A stretch of DNA of 64,000 nt from Novosphingobium meiothermophilum (lineage in GTDB: Bacteria > Pseudomonadota > Alphaproteobacteria > Sphingomonadales > Sphingomonadaceae). A model generated the notes under the pieces. The model saw only the letters and a program-made list of their open reading frames with translations, was not told the origin of the DNA and ran no database searches. Shown piece after piece: positions 39,069 through 46,916 of this stretch (position 1 is its first letter; the number at the start of each line of letters is the position of its first letter). A program made the translations under genes and the position numbers. The stretch lies in contig NZ_QGHL01000017.1 in the NCBI RefSeq assembly GCF_003171715.1, positions 62,001 to 126,000 of the forward strand. Direction: 5' to 3'.

Positions 39069-40166
39069 TCAGGCTACCTGCGCGAAGCGGTCAAGCGCGG
39101 CCGCGCCATCATCCGGCCAGCGCGACAGCGCCAGCAGCCGCTTGTGCCCGTGGCCGATGAAAAGCTCATCCGTCACGCCCATGCCGCCGTGGAACTGGAT
39201 CATCTCGTGACCCAGTTCGATCGAGGCCGGGGCAATGAAGGCGCGCAGGCCATCGACCGCGCGGGCAAAGCCCGCATCATTCTGGCTCACGATGGCAAGG
39301 TTGAGCAGGGCGCGGGCCTGTTCGATCGCGGCATATTGCGCCGCCATGCGGTGCTGGATGGCCTGAAACGAACCGAGCGGTGCGCCGAACTGCTGGCGCG
39401 TGCGCAGATAATCAAGCGTGCCTTCGAACAGGGCCTGCATGATGCCCAGCGCTTCGGCGGAGCGGGCAAGCGAGGCCATGACGCCCACTTCGGCCATATC
39501 CGCAACGCCCCCGCCAAGACGCAGGGCCGGAACGCCCGCCAGATCGAGCGAGACGGCCAGCGAACCATCGACCATGCGCCACGCGGTGCGAACGAGGCCG
39601 GGGGCATCGGCAGCGACCAGGAACAGTCCCACGCCCGCCGCATCGCCCGGCGCGCCGCTTTCACGCGCGGTGACGATATAGGCATCCACGCCTGCCCCTG
39701 CCGGGACGCACGACTTGGCACCGGCAAGCGTGCCATCGGCGCCCACACGGGTTTCGACCCAGAGGCTGCCGCTGCGCGATCCGCGTTCGGCATGGGCCAG
39801 CGCCAGACGGCGGCCACCCATGGCAAGGGCTTCCATCCATTGCGCCTTGAGATCATCGGAGGCGACCCGTTCGAACAGGCGCGCGGCAACCATGATGTTC
39901 TCGATCAGGGGTTCGACCACCAGGCCCCGGCCCAGTGCCTCGAACACGGTGGCGATGGCCGTGGCATCAAGCGCCAGCCCGCCGCTTTCCTCCGAGAGCG
40001 GTGCGGCCACCAGGCCCAGTTCCGCCAGCATGGCCCACATTTCGGGCGAAAAGCCATTGGCCCCCGCCAGATAGGTGCGGCGGCGGTCGAGATCATAGTG
40101 GTCGGCAACGAAACGCTCGGCCAGGGCCTTGAGCATTTCCTCGTCTTCGGTCAGGTCGAAGTTCAC
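39069..40166 (-). CDS. Acyl-CoA dehydrogenase family protein (small-type subunit)
   Basis: A 365-residue protein of the acyl-CoA dehydrogenase fold. RTRQQFGAPLGSFQAIQHRMA, IQFHGGMGVTDELFIGHGHKRL are the FAD- and dimer-binding segments. It lacks clear conservation of the FTEP/FSEPGSGSD motif that its partner at 50185 has (here LAHAERGSRSG). Such short members pair with larger catalytic subunits in alpha2beta2 enzymes in steroid and pimelate catabolism; this is inferred. The GTG at 40166 has GAGGAGAGG just upstream and is preferred to an ATG seven codons earlier, whose Shine-Dalgarno-like sequence has no spacing. Confidence 0.87.
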   Translation of the reverse strand: MNFDLTEDEEMLKALAERFVADHYDLDRRRTYLAGANGFSPEMWAMLAELGLVAAPLSEESGGLALDATAIATVFEALGRGLVVEPLIENIMVAARLFERVASDDLKAQWMEALAMGGRRLALAHAERGSRSGSLWVETRVGADGTLAGAKSCVPAGAGVDAYIVTARESGAPGDAAGVGLFLVAADAPGLVRTAWRMVDGSLAVSLDLAGVPALRLGGGVADMAEVGVMASLARSAEALGIMQALFEGTLDYLRTRQQFGAPLGSFQAIQHRMAAQYAAIEQARALLNLAIVSQNDAGFARAVDGLRAFIAPASIELGHEMIQFHGGMGVTDELFIGHGHKRLLALSRWPDDGAAALDRFAQVA

Positions 40167-40187
40167 ATCCCTCTCCTCAATGCCCAT

Positions 40188-40384
40188 CCTCTACCAAAGT
40201 CGGGGGGGACGCCACGCTGCGCAAATGACTAGGCGCCAAATGACTAGGTGATTTGGGCAAGACCATCGTTGTTTCCAAAGCACTTGGCGGCTAAGGACAT
40301 GTCCATAAGGACAGGGGATAGGCTTTGCGGGCGCGGATGCGCCGGTCCGCAAGGCCGCGCAACGACCGCGTGCAGGAGAGGCCG
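40188..40384. promoter_or_regulatory. Divergent ACAD/LuxR promoter with repeated motifs
   Basis: CAAATGACTAGG is directly repeated at 40222-40233 and 40237-40248; the second copy continues into GTGATTTG to make a 19-bp near-palindrome. TGTCC-ATAA-GGACA lies at 40300-40313. The same two motif types occur in the promoter at 48497-48631: TGTCC-AAAG-GGACA at 48536-48549 and CCTAG-N3-TTTG at 48552-48563. The LuxR regulator encoded here is a plausible binder of one of them. Confidence 0.6.
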
Positions 40385-41167
40385 GTGCAGGAAAAGTCCG
40401 TTCAGTTGACCGTGGAATCGATCGATTCGGTGCGCATCAGCGGGCCGCAGGACGTGCGCCGCGCCGCCGAGGCGCTCCACGCCATTGCCATGGCGGCAGG
40501 AATGCGCGCCGCCCCCGCCCACGACATTGCCGACAAGCGCACCCCCGTGGATGCGGACGGCAATATCCTTGCGCGCGATGTCTTCGGCTGGAACGACGAA
40601 AAGGTGTGGTGGCGCAATTCGCGCATCGCGCTCGATTCCCCGCTGACATCGGCCTGCCGGTTCGAGAGCGAACCCTTCTGGGTGAATGCCAACGGCTTTC
40701 ACACGCGCCAGCCCAACCACTATCTGACGGCCATCGACCTTACGAACTTCGAGGCGCGCGCCATGACCCGCGCGGCCATCGTGGTGCCGGTGCACCTGCC
40801 CTTCGGCCAGATCGGCGCGGTCAGCTTCAACCCGCTCGATCCGGACCTGACCGAACTGGACGATGTGTTCCTCGAACATGGCGATGCCTTCGGCATATAT
40901 GCGCGCACATTCATTGCCAGCTATGTCCACGCGATGGGTTCGGTGCAGGCCCTGCCGCCCGGATCGCGCCTGTCCAAGCGCGAGGTGGAATGCCTGCGCT
41001 GGGCCGCGATCGGCAAGACCGACCTTGAAATCAGCATGATCATGGGCCGCAGCCGCGCCACGGTGCGGTTCCACATCCACAATGCATCGATGAAGCTGAA
41101 TGCCGTGAACCGCAGCCAGACCGTGTTCAAGGCGGCGCAGCTCGGCTATATCTCGCTGGCGACCTGA
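40385..41167 (+). CDS. LuxR-family (GerE helix-turn-helix) regulator
   Basis: A protein of about 260 residues. The C-terminal GerE domain (LSKREVECLRWAAIGKTDLEI... RATVRFHIHNASMKLNA) is a clear LuxR DNA-binding domain. The N-terminal part resembles the autoinducer-binding GAF-like domain (NGFHTRQPNHYLTAIDL, GAVSFNPLD). No LuxI synthase is in the window, so it is a LuxR solo that may sense a substrate. The GTG at 40385 has AGGAGAGG just upstream; the ATG at 40337 is the alternative start. It is divergent from the small acyl-CoA dehydrogenase. Confidence 0.88.
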   Translation: MQEKSVQLTVESIDSVRISGPQDVRRAAEALHAIAMAAGMRAAPAHDIADKRTPVDADGNILARDVFGWNDEKVWWRNSRIALDSPLTSACRFESEPFWVNANGFHTRQPNHYLTAIDLTNFEARAMTRAAIVVPVHLPFGQIGAVSFNPLDPDLTELDDVFLEHGDAFGIYARTFIASYVHAMGSVQALPPGSRLSKREVECLRWAAIGKTDLEISMIMGRSRATVRFHIHNASMKLNAVNRSQTVFKAAQLGYISLAT

Positions 41168-41173
41168 AGGGGG

Positions 41174-42130
41174 CTATTCGTCCCAGATCTGCTGTTCGCC
41201 CTTGGCCACTTCGGTGGAATTGACCAGCAGGAAGCCGCCCAGCACGTCGACACTTTGCGGGAAAGCCTTGCGCACGCGCGCGGCCATGTCCTTTGAATCT
41301 TTCGAGGCGGCCACCAGCCCCGGCCATGCGGCGATGTAGCGCCGGGTATAGTCAAGCGCGGTGGCATCGTTGGCGGTGCCGGGCTTGCCGTGGCCGGGCA
41401 CGACCAGTTCCGGCCCCAGCGCGGCAAGGCTATCCACCGACCTGCCCCACGCGGCAATGGCGGCAGGGTCGGATTCGCCGAACCACAGGAACACTTCGTT
41501 GTGCACCATGTCGCCGGGGAACAGCGCCCTGATCGAGGGCACCCAAAGCGCGGTCGAATGCTTGTGATCGCCCTGGATCGGGCCGACGACCTTGAGTTCG
41601 CGCCCTTCGAGCAGGATCGTATCGCCCTCCAACGCCATCGGCGCGGTGGGAGTGCGCGGCGCGTTCTGCCCCATGACCGGGAACCAGCGCTTCACCTTGG
41701 CGGGCAGCGATTTCCAGATATCGGCGGCAACCGCGGGATGCGCCACCACCCTGGCATCGGGAAAGGCATTCATGATGACTTCCATCGCGAAGAAATGATC
41801 GGGATGGTCGTGCGTGATATAGACCGTTTCCAGTTCCTTGCCGCTGTCAAGGATCATGCCGACAACCCGGTGCGCATCGGCGCGGGTGAAGGGCGCATCG
41901 ACCAGCACGGCCTTCTTCTCGCCCTTGATGAGCGCGATGTTGGCATAGAGCGATGCCTCGCTCGTGCGCAGCACTTCCACTTCGAGCGGCTTTTGCGCGG
42001 CGGACAGGGAAACAGCGGACTGGGCCGTGACGGATTGGGCTGCGACCGATTGGGCCGCGATAGACCCGGCAAGCGCCGGATGCGCCAGCAGGGCAAGGGC
42101 AAGACCGGAAAGGGCGGACAGTCTCTTCAT
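41174..42130 (-). CDS. Exported metallo-beta-lactamase-fold hydrolase
   Basis: A 318-residue protein. Signal peptide from MKRLSALSGLALALLAHPAL to near LAGS, then a repeated AAQSV/TAQS segment of three 15-bp tandem repeats (42018-42062). Metal motif THDHPDHFF (His-x-His-x-Asp-His), GDHKHSTALWVP, FPGDMVHNE and VVPGHGKPG supply the two-metal site. The substrate is unknown; related enzymes cleave esters, lactones or thioesters. The ATG at 42130 is used; the longer frame runs into the upstream SDR gene. It is convergent with the LuxR gene, with a 6-bp gap. Confidence 0.87.
   Translation of the reverse strand: MKRLSALSGLALALLAHPALAGSIAAQSVAAQSVTAQSAVSLSAAQKPLEVEVLRTSEASLYANIALIKGEKKAVLVDAPFTRADAHRVVGMILDSGKELETVYITHDHPDHFFAMEVIMNAFPDARVVAHPAVAADIWKSLPAKVKRWFPVMGQNAPRTPTAPMALEGDTILLEGRELKVVGPIQGDHKHSTALWVPSIRALFPGDMVHNEVFLWFGESDPAAIAAWGRSVDSLAALGPELVVPGHGKPGTANDATALDYTRRYIAAWPGLVAASKDSKDMAARVRKAFPQSVDVLGGFLLVNSTEVAKGEQQIWDE
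42018..42062 (-). repeat. 15-bp tandem repeat in the metallo-hydrolase N-terminus
   Basis: Three similar 15-bp units around GATTGGGC[C/T]GCGA at 42018, 42033 and 42048. They encode repeated Ala-Gln-Ser residues just after the signal peptide. The same period of 15 bp occurs in the cytochrome lipoprotein at 29866-29925. Confidence 0.7.
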
Positions 42131-42144
42131 GGTCGATCGCTCGC

Positions 42145-42897
42145 TCAATGGGCGGTCTGGCCGCCGTCGATGGTGAAAGTGGCCCCGTTGATGAAGCTGG
42201 CGCCATCGCTGCACAAGTGGAGAACGGTGGGCGCGATTTCCTCTGGCCGGGCGGCTCTGCCCGAAACGTTCTGGGCAAAGAACATCTCGGTAAAGGCATT
42301 GCTGTCGGCCCAGTGCTGGGTCATGGGCGTGACGACGAAGCCCGGCGCGATGGCGTTCACGCGGATGTTTGCCTGCGCATATTCCACCGCTGCCGCCTTG
42401 GTCAGGCCCGAAACGGCGTGCTTCATCGCGCAGTAGGCGCTCATGTTCGGGTCTGCGATCAGCGCGCCGACGCTGGCGGTATTGACGATGGCCCCGCCCC
42501 CCACGCGCAGGAAATGGCGGATTTCGGCCTGCATGGCAAAGAACACGCCCTTGAAATCGACATCGATGGCAAGGTCCAGTTCGTCTTCGGGGATTTCGTG
42601 GATCGGACGCTGAGGGGGCAGGACACCGGCGTTGTTGAAGGCGGCATCCATCCGCCCGAAGCGATCGACACAGGCCGCCACCAGCAGATCGAGATCGGCC
42701 GCGCGGCGCACGTCGCACTGGCGGAAGACCGCGCGGCCGCCCTCGGCCAGGATGAGGTCCACCGTTTCGGCCGCGCGCGCATCGATATCGCCGATCATCA
42801 CGTCGGCCCCTTCGCGCGCGAAGGCCAGCGCTGTGGCCCGCCCGATGCCCGTGGCCGCGCCCGTGACCAGAACCGCCTTGCCTTCGAAACGCATCAT
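42145..42897 (-). CDS. Short-chain dehydrogenase/reductase (SDR)
   Basis: A 250-residue classical SDR with TGAATGIG, Asp in VMIGDIDAR (NAD preference), NNAG, NTASVGA, YCAMK, APGFVVTPM and the C-terminal DGGQTAH. It overlaps the stop of the flavoprotein gene as ATGA, so it is coupled to it. A likely role is oxidation of an alcohol formed from the flavoprotein's product. Confidence 0.92.
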   Translation of the reverse strand: MMRFEGKAVLVTGAATGIGRATALAFAREGADVMIGDIDARAAETVDLILAEGGRAVFRQCDVRRAADLDLLVAACVDRFGRMDAAFNNAGVLPPQRPIHEIPEDELDLAIDVDFKGVFFAMQAEIRHFLRVGGGAIVNTASVGALIADPNMSAYCAMKHAVSGLTKAAAVEYAQANIRVNAIAPGFVVTPMTQHWADSNAFTEMFFAQNVSGRAARPEEIAPTVLHLCSDGASFINGATFTIDGGQTAH

Positions 42898-44525
42898 CCC
42901 GTGATCCCCGATTTGCCCGGTGCCAGAATGCCGTTCGGATCGACGGCCCGCTTGATCTTCGCGTTGAATTCGCGGTTCACCGCGCCGTATTGCTGCGCCA
43001 CGAGGTCCATCGAATTGACCCCGGTGCGATAACTGGCCCAGCCCTGTTCGCCAAAGCGCGTGACGAGTTCGCGGTAGCAGGCATCGGCCTTCTTTTCCTG
43101 TTCGGCATCCGACTTGTCGAACAGCAGCGCGATGATGTGGTGCAGATCGCGCCAGCCAATGGCGTAGGCGGCGGTGTAATCGAAGCCGTGGCGTTCAAGG
43201 ATCTCGCGGGCAAGCGCGGTCTGCCGTTCGGCCTCCACCCCGCGCGCGGCGGCAACCGGCGCAAACCACGCCAGCCCTCCGCCCGCCCCGCGCCAGCGCA
43301 GCAGGCCGATCTCGTCAAGGTTCAGCCCGCCTTCCATCAGCGTGGCATGGTGATGGAACCACGGGTTGTCGCCCATTTCGGCAGAGGTCAGCACTTCGCC
43401 GCCGCTGGCCGTGAGGCTGGCGCGGATGATCGGTTCCACCGCCGCCACCGTCTGTTCGGTGCCATAGAGAGCGAAGTAGGTGTTCCACATGCCAAGGCCG
43501 TTGGCCTTTGCCGCCTTCTTGAGCGAGGCTTCATCCAGCACCGCGCCATCGGGCACGATTTCATGGCGGCGCCTGAACATGGCAAGCTGGTAGGACGCGC
43601 TCATCATCAGGTTGCAGTTGGCGACGAGGTTGGAAACGCGTAAGGGGCGCATCGCCTCGATGATGCGGGGAACATCGGCCATTTCGCCGTGGCGCACCAT
43701 GAAGGGCTTATAGACGGGGGGCTTCGGCATCAGCCACAGGCCCATCTTGGTCACAACGCCGAAGTTCGACTGGGTGAACAGACCGTCGAGATAAGGCCCG
43801 TAGCCCCACTTGAACGCCTGCCACGCGGTGCTGCCCTTGATCGATCCCATGCCGGTGCGCATCACCTGCCCATCGGCCAGCACCACTTCCATCCCGCACT
43901 GGAACAGGAAATGTTCGCCATAGGGGGTGTAGCCTACCCCGCGATCCAGCGTATTGCCCACGGGCGATGCGATGGGGCCGACGGTGGGCACATCGATCCA
44001 CAGCGGGATATTGTTCTCGACCAGATAGTCCTTGAGCTGCTGGTAGGTGACGCCCGGCTCCAGCAGGCAGGTGCCCAGATCCGCGTCCACTTCAAGGATG
44101 CGGTTCATCCGCTTGAGATCGAGCACCACCTGCCCCGGCGTGGCGGGCGCGGTCATGCCATAGCCCATGTTCTTGCCGGTGGAGACGGGCCAGAGCGGCT
44201 GGCGATAGGTGTTGGCGATGCGCACGATCTCCTGCACCTGTTCCACGCTTTGCGGGCAGACCGCGCCCACGGGAACGTGCCGGCCCAGCGGATCGGGCAC
44301 ATAGACCTTGGCATAGGGGGCCACGGCCTCTTCATCGCCGAACACCCATTCATTGCCGACCACGCCGCGAAACGCCTTCATCGCCCCGGCAAAATCGGCC
44401 TTCGACATGTGCGGGGCAAGCGGGGCCGGATTCTGCGCGCTGGCCCCGGTGCCAAGGCCAAGGCTGGCCGCGCTGGCAAGCCCTGCCCCCAGCAGCCCGC
44501 GGCGATCAAGATTCAGTTCGTTCAT
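42894..44525 (-). CDS. Tat-exported 4-cresol-dehydrogenase-like flavoprotein
   Basis: A 543-residue protein of the vanillyl-alcohol-oxidase/p-cresol methylhydroxylase (PchF) type. NLDRRGLLGAGLASAAS is a twin-arginine signal. The FAD-binding PCMH domain has PVSTGKNMGYG, DLKRMNRILEVDADLGTCLLEPGVTYQQL and TVGPIASPVGNTLDRGVGYTPYGEHFLFQCGMEVVLADGQV; the C-terminal KIKRAVDPNGILAPGKSGI is the family signature. PchF enzymes oxidise p-alkylphenols with a cytochrome partner; the c-type cytochrome gene lies 11 bp upstream. ATG at 44525 has AGGACG upstream. Whether the substrate is a phenol is inferred. Confidence 0.92.
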   Translation of the reverse strand: MNELNLDRRGLLGAGLASAASLGLGTGASAQNPAPLAPHMSKADFAGAMKAFRGVVGNEWVFGDEEAVAPYAKVYVPDPLGRHVPVGAVCPQSVEQVQEIVRIANTYRQPLWPVSTGKNMGYGMTAPATPGQVVLDLKRMNRILEVDADLGTCLLEPGVTYQQLKDYLVENNIPLWIDVPTVGPIASPVGNTLDRGVGYTPYGEHFLFQCGMEVVLADGQVMRTGMGSIKGSTAWQAFKWGYGPYLDGLFTQSNFGVVTKMGLWLMPKPPVYKPFMVRHGEMADVPRIIEAMRPLRVSNLVANCNLMMSASYQLAMFRRRHEIVPDGAVLDEASLKKAAKANGLGMWNTYFALYGTEQTVAAVEPIIRASLTASGGEVLTSAEMGDNPWFHHHATLMEGGLNLDEIGLLRWRGAGGGLAWFAPVAAARGVEAERQTALAREILERHGFDYTAAYAIGWRDLHHIIALLFDKSDAEQEKKADACYRELVTRFGEQGWASYRTGVNSMDLVAQQYGAVNREFNAKIKRAVDPNGILAPGKSGITG

Positions 44526-44536
44526 GGCCGCGTCCT

Positions 44537-44920
44537 TCAGTAGCCGTGCTCGTCCTTGCGGGCCTTGCTCTTTTCCACCCACTTCGCCAGCGCATCGAGT
44601 TCGGCCGGGGTCACTTCGGTGGGGCGGAAGGCAGGCATCCCGTTCTGGCCGTGGCGGACGATGTATTTCACCGTTTCCGCCGGCAGCTTGCGCCCCAGGA
44701 TGATCGGCCCGACATTGCGCCCGTGGCAATAGCCGCAGGTCTTGGCATAGATTTCGTCGGGCGCGCGCTCGGCCTGCACCTCGCCCGGTTTCTGCCCGGC
44801 CAGCGCGGGAACCGCGAGGCCGGGCGCTGCCAGAACGGCAAGCGCAATCGCTGAAGGTCGCAGCAGGCTGCGCAGGGTGCGCCCGCACAGGGGGCGGGGG
44901 CGCAGAAGGGCTTCCGGCAT
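44537..44920 (-). CDS. Periplasmic c-type cytochrome (PchC-like)
   Basis: A 127-residue cytochrome c. A signal peptide ends near LAVPALAGQ; haem site Cys62-x2-Cys65-His66 with GQNGMPAF as likely Met ligand. It resembles the cytochrome subunit of 4-cresol dehydrogenase, and the gene directly precedes the flavoprotein gene. GGAGAGG supports the ATG at 44920. It would shuttle electrons from the flavoprotein to the respiratory chain. Confidence 0.9.
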   Translation of the reverse strand: MPEALLRPRPLCGRTLRSLLRPSAIALAVLAAPGLAVPALAGQKPGEVQAERAPDEIYAKTCGYCHGRNVGPIILGRKLPAETVKYIVRHGQNGMPAFRPTEVTPAELDALAKWVEKSKARKDEHGY

Positions 44921-45105
44921 CGTTCCTCTCCGGTGCGTGCGGGCGGCCTTGCTGGACGCCCTGTCACGTCATGGGAAGCGAAGCTATCGCCGTGCGCCGT
45001 GCCCGGCCACCGGATGCGACAGACTGCGTTGCGCGTGGTGAAACCTGCGCCCAGTGGGCTTGGGCCGTCCGCGCTTCAGATCGCGGCGTTTCAGGTTGCG
45101 GCGTT
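44921..45105. other. Spacer with short tandem repeats
   Basis: This 185-bp gap between the cytochrome and DUF3429 genes contains two 15-bp copies of T[C/T]GCGGCGTTTCAGG at 45081 and 45096 (extending to 45110). No convincing gene is seen here; the upstream part is the promoter region of the minus-strand cytochrome gene. Confidence 0.5.
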
Positions 45106-45564
45106 TCAGGTCGCCGCAAGCGCCAGCGTCAAAAGACCCAGCCCCGTGGCCATCCATACCCTGAGGCGCAGCCAGCCATCGGGCAGGGGAAGATGCGCGG
45201 GCATGGTGCGCGCCAGCCTCCTGTCCACCAGCGGGCTGGCCAGCAGCAGCAGGCCCAGCACCACGAGCGAAGGGCCGGGCCAGTGCCAGCCTTCCGTCCA
45301 CGGCAGCAGCGCGGCCCACGCGGCCAGACTGGGCAACACCGCCACGCCGTAAAGCCCGGCCGATTGCACCCTGGCCAGCAGCCCCGCCATCCACCACAGC
45401 CCGCCAAGGAAGGAAAGGATCAGCGCGGCATAGAAGCAGCCCGCGGCCTTCGCGCTCCACTGCCAGTCCCCGCCATGGACCACCAGCACAAGGCACAATG
45501 CCTGCGGCAGCCATCCGGCAAGACCGAGCACGACCACGGGTGCGGGCAGGTTGAAGCGGAACAT
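45106..45564 (-). CDS. DUF3429 membrane protein
   Basis: A protein of about 152 residues with four to five hydrophobic segments. LGLAGWLPQALCLVLVVHGG, AALILSFLGGLWWMAGLL, LLPWTEGWHWPGPSLVVLGLLLLASPLVDRRL and WLRLRVWMATGLGLLTLAL are the likely helices. The YAALILSFLGG(L/I)xW motif is typical of DUF3429, a family of unknown function. The ATG at 45564 was chosen; an in-frame ATG at 45594 would add 10 residues. It is divergent from the cryptochrome-like gene. Confidence 0.75.
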   Translation of the reverse strand: MFRFNLPAPVVVLGLAGWLPQALCLVLVVHGGDWQWSAKAAGCFYAALILSFLGGLWWMAGLLARVQSAGLYGVAVLPSLAAWAALLPWTEGWHWPGPSLVVLGLLLLASPLVDRRLARTMPAHLPLPDGWLRLRVWMATGLGLLTLALAAT

Positions 45565-45692
45565 GTGCGGCGCGATTCCCCTCTTGCGCCCCATGCGGCG
45601 CAGCAGACCCGATCTTGCAACCCGCCGCCCCATCCGCAACACGGCCCTGTTGCCACGTCGAGCCGGAGCGGACGCAGCGCTAATGCCCGCGC

Positions 45693-46916
45693 ATGGCTGC
45701 ATTTCCGCTTACCCGCGCCGCCGCGCTCGATCGGCTTGATGCTTTCCTGCCCAAGGCCGGCAGCGCCTATGCCGCGCGGCGCAATCTGGTCGATGCGGGG
45801 GGCGATCACCGCAATGTGTCGCGCCTTTCGGCCGCGCTGCGCCGCCGCCTGATCGGCGAGGATGAAGTGGTGGGCAAGGTGCTGGAACAGCACCGGTTCG
45901 AAAAGGGCGAGAAGTTCATCGCCGAGGTATTCTGGCGCACCTACTGGAAGGGCTGGCTGGAACAGCGCCCCGGCCTGTGGACAGACTGGCTGGCCGAGGT
46001 GCAGGCGCTGGACGCCGCGCTTGACAAGGCGGCCGCGCGCCGCCTTGAGGCCGCCATTGCCGGGCGCACGGGGATCGATGCCTTCGATCACTGGGCGCGG
46101 GAGCTGGACGAGACCGGATACCTCCACAACTGGGCGCGGATGCAGGTGGCCTCGATCTGGACCTTCACGCTGGGCCTGCCGTGGCAGCTTGGGGCGAAGT
46201 GGACATATGACCGGCTGATCGATGCGGACCCGGCATCGAACACGCTGTCATGGCGCTGGGTGGCGGGACTGCACACGGCGGGCAAGGCCTATCTCGCCTC
46301 GGCCGACCGCATTGCCGCGATGACCGGCGGGCGGCTTCATGCCGAGGGCCTTGCGCAGAGCCCACGCATTCCCGAAGCCCCCGCCCATCCGCCGCGCACG
46401 CCGCTGCGCCAGCCGGTGGCGCCCGATCCGGCGCAGCCCGCGCTGGTGCTGATAACGCCCGAAGACTGTTCACTGGAAACGGTGCTGCCCGCGCTGGACG
46501 TGCGCGCGGTGGTAGTGCCGCGCAGCCTTGCGCGGGGCCTTGCAGATCGCACCGCGCTTGACGATGCGGCCATGCGCGCTGCCGCGCACTGGGGCTGCGC
46601 GGTGCGCGCGCCCGACAGCCTGGCGCCCGCCGATCTGGCCGCCCTTGCCGCCGCGCAGGGCTGCACGCAGATCGTGACCGGCTTTGCCCCCGCAGGCCCG
46701 GTCGGCACCGCGCTGGCCGCGCTGCGCCCGGCCCTTGCGGCACAGGGCATTGCCCTTGCCGAACACCAGCGCGCCTGGGACCGGCTGTGCTGGCCCCACT
46801 GCGGCAAGGGTTTCTTCAACCTGAAGGCACGCATTCACGATCTGCTGCCCGAACTGATCGGGCAAAAGGCCCCGGATCAGGCGGCATCGGCAATGATCAT
46901 GGCACCGGCACGGTAG
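45693..46916 (+). CDS. Cryptochrome/photolyase-like protein with apparent domain permutation
   Basis: A 407-residue protein. The N-terminal half (about 50-205) resembles the FAD-binding domain of cryptochromes and photolyases: FWRTYWKGWLE, GIDAFDHWARELDETGYLHNWARMQVASIW, DRLIDADPASNTLSWRWVAGLHTAG. The usual N-terminal alpha/beta antenna domain is absent; instead a region with Rossmann-like strands (LVLITPEDC, VRAVVVPRS, CTQIVTGFA) and GKGFFNLKARI lies at the C-terminus. A role in light sensing or repair is uncertain because repair residues were not verified. Its 3' end overlaps the convergent GMC gene by 40 bp. Confidence 0.75.
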   Translation: MAAFPLTRAAALDRLDAFLPKAGSAYAARRNLVDAGGDHRNVSRLSAALRRRLIGEDEVVGKVLEQHRFEKGEKFIAEVFWRTYWKGWLEQRPGLWTDWLAEVQALDAALDKAAARRLEAAIAGRTGIDAFDHWARELDETGYLHNWARMQVASIWTFTLGLPWQLGAKWTYDRLIDADPASNTLSWRWVAGLHTAGKAYLASADRIAAMTGGRLHAEGLAQSPRIPEAPAHPPRTPLRQPVAPDPAQPALVLITPEDCSLETVLPALDVRAVVVPRSLARGLADRTALDDAAMRAAAHWGCAVRAPDSLAPADLAALAAAQGCTQIVTGFAPAGPVGTALAALRPALAAQGIALAEHQRAWDRLCWPHCGKGFFNLKARIHDLLPELIGQKAPDQAASAMIMAPAR

